8,926 nt of DNA from Pseudomarimonas sp964350895 (GCA_964350895.1 CAYGMG010000161.1:1-8926); one strand, 5' to 3'; positions 1 to 5,984 are shown, numbered from the stretch's first letter. Numbers and translations are program-made. Notes: generated by a model not told the origin, from the sequence alone.

Positions 1-97
1 GTGGGAGCGGATCGTATCCGCGACCGCAGCGCTGCAGGCTTGCCATTGACTGCGGCCAGATCGGAGCTCTGCGGTCGCGGATACGATCCGCTCCCAC
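1..97. repeat. Inverted pair of REP-like palindromes
   Basis: Positions 1-29 are perfectly complementary to 69-97, and the match extends to 33/65 with one mismatch. Each arm is itself a small hairpin (GCGGAT-CGT-ATCCGC) preceded by GTGGGA. Two head-to-head copies of a short hairpin with a conserved GTGGGAGCGG edge is the architecture of REP doublets (BIMEs) scattered by RAYT transposases in gammaproteobacteria. The spacer 34-64 is not repetitive. The unit lies about 100 bp past the stop of the minus-strand J-domain gene, where it could protect or end that transcript, but neither side has a T-tract. The element begins at the first base of the window, so it may extend further left. Confidence 0.75.
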
Positions 98-203
98 AAC
101 AGCTCGCCGAGCTGCTCCGCGAACGGCAAATTTGCGGCCAAACCCGCCATCCGCTGATAGTTACTGCTGGGATCGGTGACCCTCACCCTCAAGCGTGCCG
201 CAC

Positions 204-1472
204 TCAGGTTCTGCGCCGTGGCTTGCGCTGCTTTTGCGGGCCGTTCTGCGCGTCGCGCAGGTCGGCCTCGATGAGGTCGAGCAGGACGGAGAGCTCGGCC
301 TCTTGCTCGCGCTCGGCGCGCTGATTCTCTTGCTCCAGACCGCGGATCAGGGCGCGCAGGCCGGCCGAGTGTTCGAGCAGTTCGAGGTCGCGTCGGTGGG
401 TGTGTTCGAGCCGGCGTATGTCGGCCAGGCGCTGGTCGATGCTGTGGTCGAGTTCCTTGATGTGGAAACGGCGCGCCGCGGGCACGCCGTTGCCGAACTC
501 CTCGCGCAGGGCCGACTGGGTGTCATCGATCTGCGAGTCGACCGTGGCAATCTGTTCCTTCAAAAGCAGGTTGTAACCGCGCAGACGATCTTCAGGCACC
601 GATGCCAGTCGCTCGGGGTCGAGCTGGTCGGCTTCCACCTGCAGGCGCAACAGGCTCATCAGGTCGTTCGCTTCATAGGCCTGGTTGGCTTGCTGCATCA
701 GGACGGTCTTGCGTGCGCGCTCTGCGGGATCGCTTTCGCGGTCCGGGTGCAGGGCGCTGGCGAGTCGGCGAAACACATCGCGCAGTGACTGGCCGGCGTC
801 GCGTCGGGCCTGCTCGCGACGCAGGGCGGCTTTCTGCTCACGGTCCGGCCGGCTGTTGCGGCGGCGCTCCGCGCGCTCGACTTCCTCTGTAGCACGCGCC
901 GCCTCGCGTTCGTCAATGGCTTCACTGATCCGCTCGCGCAGCGTCTCCTCGTCGCTGTCCTCGTGGTCATTGATGCCGAGATCCTCGGCAAACGCCGCGA
1001 GGCCGCTGCGGAAGATCTCTTCTTCCTCTTCGCGCAACTCGGCAAGGGACCTATCGCTATGACGGTCGAAGATCGCCTCCAGGGAGGCGCTGTCTGCGTC
1101 ATCGACTTGCTCCAAGCGGGTGCCGATCAGATAGAGCAGATAGTCGACCAGGGCGCCACGCTCTCGCTTTCTCAGCGCGGGGCCAGGTGGCGGGCGCCGC
1201 AGCACCGCATCGAGACCATGGATCAGCGCGCGCATCGCGCGGTCCATCGCGGCCAGGCGCGGCGCCGCCTCCGCGCTCCAGCGCTGGCGCAGGCGATCGG
1301 CATCGGCGGCGAGCGCCTCCATCGCCTGCCGGCGCGTTTCGAGCTTGTTGGTAAGCCGGTTGAACTCCTTCTGTGCGCCGCTCAATTGACGGGTCGAGCC
1401 GGCAACCGCGACGGGAAGCGCGGCACCGTCGTCGAGGTCGAACAGGGGCTGCTGGCGCGGGCGCGAAGTCAT
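204..1472 (-). CDS. Coiled-coil protein with a J-like (HPD) domain
   Basis: Encodes 422 residues, predicted cytoplasmic: no signal peptide or membrane segment. Residues 31-80 and 180-225 are charged, helix-rich and probably coiled coil. Residues 226-280 read as a J-type domain: helix II (SLRDVFRRLASAL), the catalytic His-Pro-Asp at 242-244, then a helix III-like stretch ending near LMSLLRLQVE. The classical helix I with a YxxLG pattern is not evident, so this is an atypical J protein. Residues 305-405 are again helical and acidic/basic, and the tail KQRKPRRRT is strongly basic. By family knowledge HPD proteins stimulate the Hsp70 (DnaK) ATPase; client and partner are unknown. The ATG at 1472 has GGAG about 7 nt upstream and a plausible promoter just above it. 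The frame stays open to 1610, but that extension is Pro/Arg-rich and unlike the rest. Confidence 0.8.
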   Translation of the reverse strand: MTSRPRQQPLFDLDDGAALPVAVAGSTRQLSGAQKEFNRLTNKLETRRQAMEALAADADRLRQRWSAEAAPRLAAMDRAMRALIHGLDAVLRRPPPGPALRKRERGALVDYLLYLIGTRLEQVDDADSASLEAIFDRHSDRSLAELREEEEEIFRSGLAAFAEDLGINDHEDSDEETLRERISEAIDEREAARATEEVERAERRRNSRPDREQKAALRREQARRDAGQSLRDVFRRLASALHPDRESDPAERARKTVLMQQANQAYEANDLMSLLRLQVEADQLDPERLASVPEDRLRGYNLLLKEQIATVDSQIDDTQSALREEFGNGVPAARRFHIKELDHSIDQRLADIRRLEHTHRRDLELLEHSAGLRALIRGLEQENQRAEREQEAELSVLLDLIEADLRDAQNGPQKQRKPRRRT

Positions 1473-1499
1473 CGGTACTCCAGGATTCGAAATGTCGGG

Positions 1500-1527
1500 A
1501 GTGTAGGAGTTCGCCACAGGCGGGCAA
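1500..1527 (-). promoter_or_regulatory. Candidate sigma70-type promoter for the J-domain gene
   Basis: On the minus strand TTGCCC (1527-1522) and TACACT (1505-1500) are separated by 16 nt. Each matches four of six consensus bases. Initiation about 7 nt past the -10 would give a leader of about 20 nt before the ATG at 1472, which includes the GGAG ribosome site. It lies in the 144-nt gap after the channel gene's stop, so the J-domain gene could be transcribed separately from the channel. Seen by eye only; matches of this quality also occur by chance. Confidence 0.35.
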
Positions 1528-1616
1528 GGGGTTGGCGGCGAGTCGAGCAACAGCCAGCGTCGAGGTATCCGGGGCAGCGCAGTGGCCGCCCGCCTGGTAC
1601 CGTCCGACACCCTCCG

Positions 1617-2726
1617 CTACGGTTGGTCGGTGCCCAGTTCGCGGGCGATGCGTTGCCGCCATTCGCTGCGGTCGATCTCTTCCAGCAGGGCGCGGTTGAG
1701 GGTCTCGCGCAGTGGGCTGTGCGGGGCGAGGGCGATCGCGTAGTTCTGCTTGTCGAAGCGCTCGGGAAGCAGGCGCAGCGCGTCGTCCTGTTGCGTGCGC
1801 AGATGATAGGCGAGGATCGGCGCGTCGTAGACCACGGCGTCGAGGCGACCGTCGGCCAGATCGCGCAGTAGCGGATCCAGCGACTTGCTCTCGGTAGCCC
1901 GCGCGCCGCGCTGGGCCAGCCAGTCGGCGCTGGTGCTGGAAGCGATGGTGGCGACGCGGACACGCGGCAGATCATCGGCGCCCTTCACGCGGCCGTCGAG
2001 GGCGCCGACGGTCAGGGCGGCAGTGATACCCGCTGTGAAGCTGGCGACCAGAAGGATGGCGGTGAACATCCAGATCAGGCCGAGGATGCGCCCGGCCAGG
2101 GTTACCGGCGCCTTGTCGCCGTAGCCGACCGTGGCCATGGTCACCGCGGCCCACCAGAAGCCGTTGCCGATGCCGTCGATCGTGCGGCCGCCGAACTGCC
2201 CGGGATTAGCGCGGCGCTCGAACCACCAGCAGAGCACGCCGACGATCCCCAGGGTTGCGCAGAGACTGGCAATGACGGCGAGGAAGCGCCACGAGACGAA
2301 GCGTTTGACCAGTTCCCAGGCGCCGTTGGCCTGCGCAGGATTGACCGCGATGGCCAGGCCGTCGGCATGGAAGCTGTGCGAGAAATCGATTCGCTGTTCG
2401 CGCTCGGCAGTGACCGTCAGGGCGCCGAGGCCGACGTCGATTGTGCCCTGCTCCAGTGAATCGAACAGCTGGTTCAGTCCAACGGGCTGGTAGCGGTATT
2501 GCCAGCCGTTGGACTTTGCGATGCCCTCCCAGAGCGAAATCGCGATCCCCGCGTAGCGGCCCTCGCCCTGGTCGATGACGAAGGGCGGGGCGATGCGGAC
2601 GCCGACCTGGAGCAGGCTGCCCTCGGTATTCGCCCGCTCATCCACTTCGCTCGCTGCGGCGAGGGGTGGCAGTGCCAGCAGCAGGGCGAGCAGGAGGAAT
2701 CGGAACGGCAGTCGCGGCAGGTTCAT
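1617..2726 (-). CDS. GluR0-type ligand-gated potassium channel
   Basis: Encodes 369 residues with the S1-M1-P-M2-S2 layout of prokaryotic ionotropic glutamate receptors. Residues 1-25 are a signal peptide (MNLPRLPFRF, a Leu/Ala core, PPLAAAS). Residues 37-140 form lobe S1 of a periplasmic amino-acid-binding fold. The run LTVTAEREQRIDFS (103-116) aligns with the receptor motif whose arginine, here Arg109, grips the ligand carboxylate. M1 is about 146-168, the pore helix and TVGYGD potassium filter 188-204, and M2 about 211-240. S2 is 252-366, with SST at 263-265 and Asp301 (VVYDAP) in the usual ligand-contact places. By family knowledge, binding of an amino acid outside would open a K+-selective pore in the inner membrane; ligand and physiological role are not readable here. 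The ATG at 2726 follows AGAGG at very short spacing; further upstream the frame is low-complexity and lacks a signal peptide. It precedes the J-domain gene on the same strand, 144 nt away. Confidence 0.88.
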   Translation of the reverse strand: MNLPRLPFRFLLLALLLALPPLAAASEVDERANTEGSLLQVGVRIAPPFVIDQGEGRYAGIAISLWEGIAKSNGWQYRYQPVGLNQLFDSLEQGTIDVGLGALTVTAEREQRIDFSHSFHADGLAIAVNPAQANGAWELVKRFVSWRFLAVIASLCATLGIVGVLCWWFERRANPGQFGGRTIDGIGNGFWWAAVTMATVGYGDKAPVTLAGRILGLIWMFTAILLVASFTAGITAALTVGALDGRVKGADDLPRVRVATIASSTSADWLAQRGARATESKSLDPLLRDLADGRLDAVVYDAPILAYHLRTQQDDALRLLPERFDKQNYAIALAPHSPLRETLNRALLEEIDRSEWRQRIARELGTDQP

Positions 2727-2748
2727 GGCCTCTACGCTGCCCCAGCGC

Positions 2749-2792
2749 CGGGTTGGGTGCAAGCCGGGTCGGGTGCAAGCCGGGTCGGATGC
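2749..2792. repeat. 16-nt tandem repeat, about 2.75 copies
   Basis: The unit CGGGTCGGGTGCAAGC occurs at 2749-2764 (one change), 2765-2780 (exact) and partly at 2781-2792 (one change). It lies 23 nt upstream of the channel start codon, in its likely 5' leader or promoter region on the minus strand. It may be slippage-generated, or may carry repeated regulator-binding sites; nothing in the sequence decides which. Confidence 0.6.
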
Positions 2793-3174
2793 CGGTGCGG
2801 CCGTGGTCGCGATCGGCAAATCCCCGATCCGCTCCGGAGCGGGGCAGCTGCGAGGCGCTGCGGCCGCGTCCACGGACACTCCTGCACCCGGACTGCGGCG
2901 GGCCGAACTCCGCGCTCGCAACCGATAAAGCCGCAGGAGAACGCCGGGCCTGAGGCCAGCGCTCAGGGTCTGCTGCCCTGCTCGCGGCGGGCGCTGCGGA
3001 CCAATCGGGCGGGCGCCCTGCGCGGCGGAGGACGTTCGCTCACCGCCTGACAGGTGGCCGGAGGTGGCTGCCCGAGGTGCTCGGGCCCGGCGCGCCGCGC
3101 CGTTTGTGGACCCAGCGCTGCTGCTCTCGGATGCGGGTCGGCGTGGTAGATGACCCGCCGGAGGGCGCCAACGA
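2793..3174. other. Intergenic stretch with no convincing gene
   Basis: Between the channel's upstream repeat and the terminator near 3175 I find no frame with a believable start, ribosome site and protein-like composition; open frames here are Arg/Ala/Pro/Gly-rich products of GC content. The stretch contains a 14-bp perfect palindrome, CCGCTCCGGAGCGG, at 2829-2842, and a hairpin GATCGG/CCGATC (2811-2816 with 2824-2829). Part of this (GATCCGCTCC) is identical to a 10-mer in the REP pair at the window start, so it could be a decayed copy. The channel's promoter must lie here or in the repeat, but no clear -35/-10 pair was found. Confidence 0.5.
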
Positions 3175-3198
3175 AAACGGCGCCTTGCGGCGCCGTTT
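3168..3198 (-). terminator. Rho-independent terminator of the 23-residue ORF
   Basis: A perfect 10-bp stem (3175-3184 with 3189-3198) closes a four-base loop. On the minus strand it reads AAACGGCGCC-GCAA-GGCGCCGTTT, a GNRA tetraloop followed by TTTTCGTT. It is oriented to end transcription coming from the small ORF at 3237-3308, whose stop lies 38 nt upstream. In the plus direction the stem is followed only by GTTTACGG, so it would be a weaker stop that way. It is the best terminator in the window. Confidence 0.8.
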
Positions 3199-3236
3199 AC
3201 GGATTCCGCGGCCGCCCGGAGGCGGCGCTGGCAGAA

Positions 3237-3308
3237 TTACAGCTTGCTGCGCGACTGGAAATTGCGGCGGAGGCGGGCCTTGCGGCGGCGCATGCGTGCC
3301 TTTCTCAT
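3237..3308 (-). CDS. 23-residue highly basic peptide
   Basis: A short frame too small for routine gene callers, reading MRKARMRRRKARLRR followed by NFQSRSKL. Twelve of 23 residues are Arg or Lys and none is acidic. Support for it being real: AAGGA six bases before the ATG, a natural TAA stop, and a near-ideal terminator 38 nt downstream with no other gene on that strand to use it. I do not recognise the family. Size and composition resemble the smallest ribosomal or ribosome-associated proteins (bTHX, bS22 and similar), or an RNA-binding peptide; that is analogy, not homology. The ribosome site is inside a stem (3310-3337), which suggests translational control, perhaps feedback by the product. 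It is divergent from the acetyltransferase at 3539. Confidence 0.6.
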   Translation of the reverse strand: MRKARMRRRKARLRRNFQSRSKL

Positions 3309-3309
3309 G

Positions 3310-3337
3310 GGGGGTCCTTGGGGTGGAGTGGACCCCC
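3310..3337 (-). promoter_or_regulatory. Hairpin occluding the ribosome site of the basic ORF
   Basis: In the minus-strand transcript GGGGGUCC (3337-3330) pairs perfectly with GGACCCCC (3317-3310) across a 12-nt loop ending in AA. The Shine-Dalgarno AAGGA is 3319-3315, so its GGA is paired in the stem, and the start codon begins two bases below the stem. An 8-bp G/C-rich stem there should hold translation down unless something opens it. No known riboswitch or leader fold is recognised. It could be a local thermosensor-like or protein-binding switch, or fortuitous pairing. Confidence 0.45.
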
Positions 3338-3538
3338 ATTGTCGCACGGAGCTGGGCGCAGCGCCCCTGCCAGCGGCCAGACCGCTCGCGCCGTTCGGCC
3401 GGAGCCGTCCCGGGTCGCCTGCGGGACTGTGCCTGCGCCAGGTGTGCCGATAGGATGGCGCGGTCGCGTCGGGATCGGCTCGCGCGCGGGTATCGAGGCC
3501 CTCCGGTGAGCAGTCAAGAAGAGTGTTCCGCGGCATCC

Positions 3539-4117
3539 ATGCAGGCGATCGTCATCCAGGTGGCCACCCTGCAGCAGCTGCCGCAGATCCTCGACCTGCA
3601 GCAGCGCAATCACCGCAGTCGGCTTGCGGCGGAGCAGCAAACCAGCGACGGCTTTGTCTTTGTCGAGCACAGCCTGGACCAGCTGGCAGCGCTGGCCAGC
3701 CAGCTGCCCCAGGTTGTAGCGGTGCAGGACGGGCGGGTGGTGGGCTACAGCCTGTGCATGGGCCCTGGTATGCGCGAGGACATCCCGAGCCTGGCACCGA
3801 TGTTCGCCCAGTTCGACCGCATGCAGTTCCGCGGCCGGCGGCTGGCCGACTGGGACTACGTGGTGGGCGGGCAGGTCTGCGTGGACGCAGCGTTTCGCGG
3901 TCGCGGTCTGATCGGCGCGCTGTATCGCGGGGCCCGTGACCTGCTGCCAAGTTCGGTGGAGCTGTGTGTAACCGAGGTGGCCATCCGCAATGCCGTTTCC
4001 CTGCGCGCGCACTACCGGATCGGCTTTGAGACGGTAGATCGTTACCGCGATGAGGCCGAGCACTGGGAGGTCATCGCCTGGCCCTGGCGCGGCACGGCGA
4101 TCCCTGGCGCCAGTTGA
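3539..4117 (+). CDS. GNAT-family N-acetyltransferase
   Basis: Encodes 192 residues, predicted cytosolic, the usual size for a single-domain GNAT. It begins with a beta strand and helix (IVIQVATLQQLPQILDLQ) typical of the fold. Strand pair VVAVQDGRVVGYSLCM is at 59-74. Motif A, the acetyl-CoA pyrophosphate loop, is QVCVDAAFRGRGLIGALY at 112-129 with the RGRGLIG core at 120-126. Motif B is NAVSLRAHYRIGFE at 151-164. The family moves an acetyl group from acetyl-CoA to an amine; the acceptor cannot be told from sequence, and the insert at 75-108 probably shapes its site. Start choice: the ATG fits family length, but its ribosome site is poor. An in-frame GTG at 3506 has GAGG seven bases upstream and would add 11 residues. 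It stands alone on this strand, divergent from the basic ORF. Confidence 0.82.
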   Translation: MQAIVIQVATLQQLPQILDLQQRNHRSRLAAEQQTSDGFVFVEHSLDQLAALASQLPQVVAVQDGRVVGYSLCMGPGMREDIPSLAPMFAQFDRMQFRGRRLADWDYVVGGQVCVDAAFRGRGLIGALYRGARDLLPSSVELCVTEVAIRNAVSLRAHYRIGFETVDRYRDEAEHWEVIAWPWRGTAIPGAS

Positions 4118-4219
4118 TTCGCCCAGCGCTGCGCTGATCCACGCTGATTGGGGAGCTGGCATCCGGCGGGTCGCGAAAGCGGGAGCATGGTCAAACGGAA
4201 CGTTCAGTGTTAGCGAATA

Positions 4220-4252
4220 CGCTGCGTACGACTTAACGTAGCGTTACGTTTT
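4220..4252 (+). promoter_or_regulatory. Two mutually exclusive hairpins in an AT-richer island
   Basis: The 230-nt gap before the propeller gene contains a locally AT-richer patch at about 4196-4256. CGCTGCGT (4220-4227) can pair with ACGTAGCG (4236-4243), with one G-T pair. AACGTA (4235-4240) can instead pair with TACGTT (4245-4250), followed by TTTT. The two stems share 4236-4240, as in an attenuator, and the second is terminator-like although only 6 bp. It could be an end for the acetyltransferase transcript, a leader switch for the propeller gene, or an operator. No peptide leader or known motif was found. Confidence 0.3.
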
Positions 4253-4348
4253 CACGATTCGCGCTCGGCGCCACGGGCGTGCGATCGACCGCCATCGGGG
4301 GTATCCTGCCGATTCACCCGAGGCTCGAGATGATCGAAAGGGGGCGCC

Positions 4349-4807
4349 ATGCGCGCGAACAGCTCTTTGCGGTGCATTGCAGGCATCGCGTTGACGATGG
4401 TGGCCGCGGGGGGCGCGGCCCAGGTCCCGGTGAGCGAGGTCGAGCAGTACTACGCCAATCCGGCGGTGTTTGCCGCGGTGGAGCCGGCGACGCACAGCTA
4501 CGCCACGGCCTTCCCGAGTTTTTCCGCCGACGGTGAGCGGGTCGCCTTCGCCCGGGATGGCGAAGGGCAGATCGTGATCCGCAACCTGCCCAGTGCCAGC
4601 AACGAGGTGATCGACGCGCCCGGGCTGCGCAGCAGCGGACGCGACTTCAGCCTCAGCGAGGACGGTCGGGTGCTGGCCTTTGCCTCGAATGCGCTGCCCA
4701 GCAAGGGCGGCTGCGGTCGGCAGGTGAATCTGCGCAACGTACTTACCGGCAATCGGGCCAGCGTCGGCAATGCCTCCTGTCTTGAGAGCGGCCGAGCAAG
4801 CCGGTGA
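4349..4807 (+). CDS. Exported TolB/PD40 beta-propeller protein, N-terminal part
   Basis: Encodes 152 residues; the first part of a protein continued in another frame from about 4800 to 5760. The ATG follows AAAGGGGG at short spacing. Residues 1-24 are a signal peptide (MRANSSLRCI, then IALTMVAAGGAAQ). Two PD40/TolB-like blade strands are visible: FPSFSADGERVAFARDG (55-71) and DFSLSEDGRVLAFASN (99-114). These are the (S/D)xDGxxVAF pattern of six-bladed propellers in periplasmic or surface proteins. The last residues (after about 147) fall in the frameshift zone and end at a TGA that interrupts the fold. Alone this would be a third of a propeller and probably would not fold. Function beyond a periplasmic or secreted binding scaffold is unknown. 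Confidence 0.7.
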   Translation: MRANSSLRCIAGIALTMVAAGGAAQVPVSEVEQYYANPAVFAAVEPATHSYATAFPSFSADGERVAFARDGEGQIVIRNLPSASNEVIDAPGLRSSGRDFSLSEDGRVLAFASNALPSKGGCGRQVNLRNVLTGNRASVGNASCLESGRASR

Positions 4808-5760
4808 TTCCGCAGTTCTCCAAGCCCTATGGTTACGCCTCGAACGTCGGCTTTGCCGGCCAGCCCAGCCCAAGCAATAGTTACGACCTGTATTTCCGCT
4901 TCAGTCCGCCGTTCCTGGGCAAGGGCGATGACGGGCAGTGCCTGACCTGCGCCCAGGATCCGAATGACGACGGCAGTATCGCGGTGGGTACCTTTGCCGA
5001 CCAGCCGATCAGCAATATCGCCCATCGCGAGAACAAGAACCTGTGGATCAGCCCGGGCGGCAACCGGCTGGGTTTCGTGTTCAGCGTGGTCTATGCCAGC
5101 TGCCCAGCGGGCAATCCGGACTGCGGCGAGTCGGGCATCGTGATCGCCGATGTCGACGCGTCCGGTGTCGCCGTGCGGCGGACCCTCAGCCTGCCGCAGC
5201 GCAACCGTTTCCTCGACCTGCAGGCCGCCGCCGATGGCAACCGTTTCATCTTCTCGACCAGCGCGCCGATGCTGCCCGAGGATCAGGACGACACCCTCGA
5301 CGTGTATCTCTACCAGATGGATAGCGGGGAGATGCGTCTGCTTTCCGGCGGTCTGACCGGTTCGGCCAGCGATCCGCAGATTTCCGGCAACGGTCGCTAT
5401 GCGATGTTCTCCCACGACTCGACCGCGCGCATCGTGCCGATTCCGCCGGACGTGCAGGGCACCGGCTGCGGATTCGTCTTCGACCCGGTGAATGTCACCA
5501 GCAGCTACCATCTGGTCGACTTGCACGGCCCGACGCCGCGCCGTGCCCAGGTGCTGAGCGAGACCCGCGAGTTCAGCAACGAGTGCTTTGCCACCGTCGA
5601 GCCGCCGCGTGAAGGGGCCGACCTCAACCACAGCGGCACGCGGCTGGCCCTGACCACGCGCAACGCGCTGGCCGGCAGCGACAGCAACAGCCGTGAGGAT
5701 GTCTACGTCGCGGCCAATCACTTCGCCCGTGATCTGATCTTCGATCACAGCTTCGATTGA
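4804..5760 (+). CDS. TolB/PD40 beta-propeller protein, C-terminal part (frameshifted)
   Basis: The rest of the propeller: 318 residues if started at the GTG at 4804, which overlaps the upstream TGA by a GTGA quartet. There is no Shine-Dalgarno, no signal peptide, and open sequence only back to the TGA at 4783, so this is best read as the continuation of the 4349 gene. Blade strands recur: WISPGGNRLGFVF (81-93), LQAAADGNRFIFSTS (139-153), DPQISGNGRYAMFSHD (190-205) and LNHSGTRLALTT (274-285). Cysteines at 47/50, 100/107 and 222/261 could pair in the periplasm. It ends in ARDLIFDHSFD, like the C-terminal 'IFxDGF(E/D)' tail I associate with exported Lysobacterales proteins. Restoring one base gives an intact protein of about 470 residues. 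It may be a pseudogene, a sequencing error or, less likely, two coupled chains. Confidence 0.65.
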   Translation: MIPQFSKPYGYASNVGFAGQPSPSNSYDLYFRFSPPFLGKGDDGQCLTCAQDPNDDGSIAVGTFADQPISNIAHRENKNLWISPGGNRLGFVFSVVYASCPAGNPDCGESGIVIADVDASGVAVRRTLSLPQRNRFLDLQAAADGNRFIFSTSAPMLPEDQDDTLDVYLYQMDSGEMRLLSGGLTGSASDPQISGNGRYAMFSHDSTARIVPIPPDVQGTGCGFVFDPVNVTSSYHLVDLHGPTPRRAQVLSETREFSNECFATVEPPREGADLNHSGTRLALTTRNALAGSDSNSREDVYVAANHFARDLIFDHSFD

Positions 5761-5773
5761 ACGACAGGTCCAC

Positions 5774-5802
5774 GGCCTGGCCGTCGTTGCGGCGACCAGG
5801 CC
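5774..5802 (+). terminator. Hairpin after the propeller gene, possible terminator
   Basis: GGCCTGG (5774-5780) pairs with CCAGGCC (5796-5802), and TCG with CGA extends the stem inward across a 3-nt bulge. It begins 14 nt after the stop at 5760, the right place for a transcript end. No T-run follows (CGGATCTTC), so it is at most a weak intrinsic terminator or a stabilising 3' hairpin. Confidence 0.35.
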
Positions 5803-5859
5803 CGGATCTTCAAGCTGGCGGACGCCCCGGCGCCATGCGAGCAGGTCCAGGAGAGCCCC

Positions 5860-5919
5860 ATGACTGCAGATGGCGATCGCGCCCCAGCCACCGGAACCCG
5901 CCCGTCGGCGGTCCGCTAA
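5860..5919 (+). CDS. Possible 19-residue ORF, or start of a broken gene
   Basis: ATG at 5860 is preceded by AGGAG with a six-base gap, one of the better ribosome sites on this strand. The frame encodes MTADGDRAPATGTRPSAVR and then meets TAA. The peptide is polar and unremarkable. It lies directly upstream of a rearranged stretch (MITE-like element and chemoreceptor tail), so it may be the surviving 5' end of a gene whose body has been lost, rather than a functional micropeptide. Beyond the TAA another frame stays open (GVIRSITSYFQEISGYS up to the element edge), which I do not recognise as any family. Confidence 0.22.
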   Translation: MTADGDRAPATGTRPSAVR

Positions 5920-5984
5920 GCTTCCCGATCCGCGCGGCGTAATCCGTTCGATCACCTCCTACTTTCAGGAGATCAGCGGCTACA

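Noticed and set aside
1..150. A minus-strand open frame from an ATG at 150 running off the left edge, with a plausible start MAGLAANLPFAEQLGELL.
   Set aside because: It reads straight through both arms of the REP-like inverted repeat, has no clear ribosome site, and coding capacity inside a palindromic repeat is not credible without sequence beyond the edge.
963..1871. A 302-codon plus-strand open frame.
   Set aside because: It overlaps the J-domain gene and the end of the channel gene on the opposite strand; its sequence is the Arg/Gly/Val-rich antisense product of GC-rich DNA, with no recognisable domain.
3338..3343. GACAAT on the minus strand as a -10 box for the basic ORF.
   Set aside because: No acceptable -35 lies 16-18 nt upstream, and initiation there would start inside the hairpin.
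4124..4136. CAGCG-CTG-CGCTG hairpin just after the acetyltransferase stop as a terminator.
   Set aside because: The stem is only 5 bp and no T-run follows; such hairpins are frequent in GC-rich DNA.
4786..4807. Programmed -1 ribosomal frameshifting to join the two propeller frames.
   Set aside because: The interval contains no X-XXY-YYZ slippery heptamer or A/T run, and no strong hairpin was seen just downstream; a simple indel or sequencing error explains it better.
4804..4807. GTGA stop-start overlap as evidence of two translationally coupled genes.
   Set aside because: The second part has no signal peptide or Shine-Dalgarno, and its blades continue the propeller begun upstream, so the overlap is probably accidental.
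4498..5955. A 485-codon minus-strand open frame antisense to the propeller gene.
   Set aside because: It spans the propeller sequence without interruption, but its residues show no fold or signal, while the plus strand carries a signal peptide, ribosome site and repeated PD40 strands.
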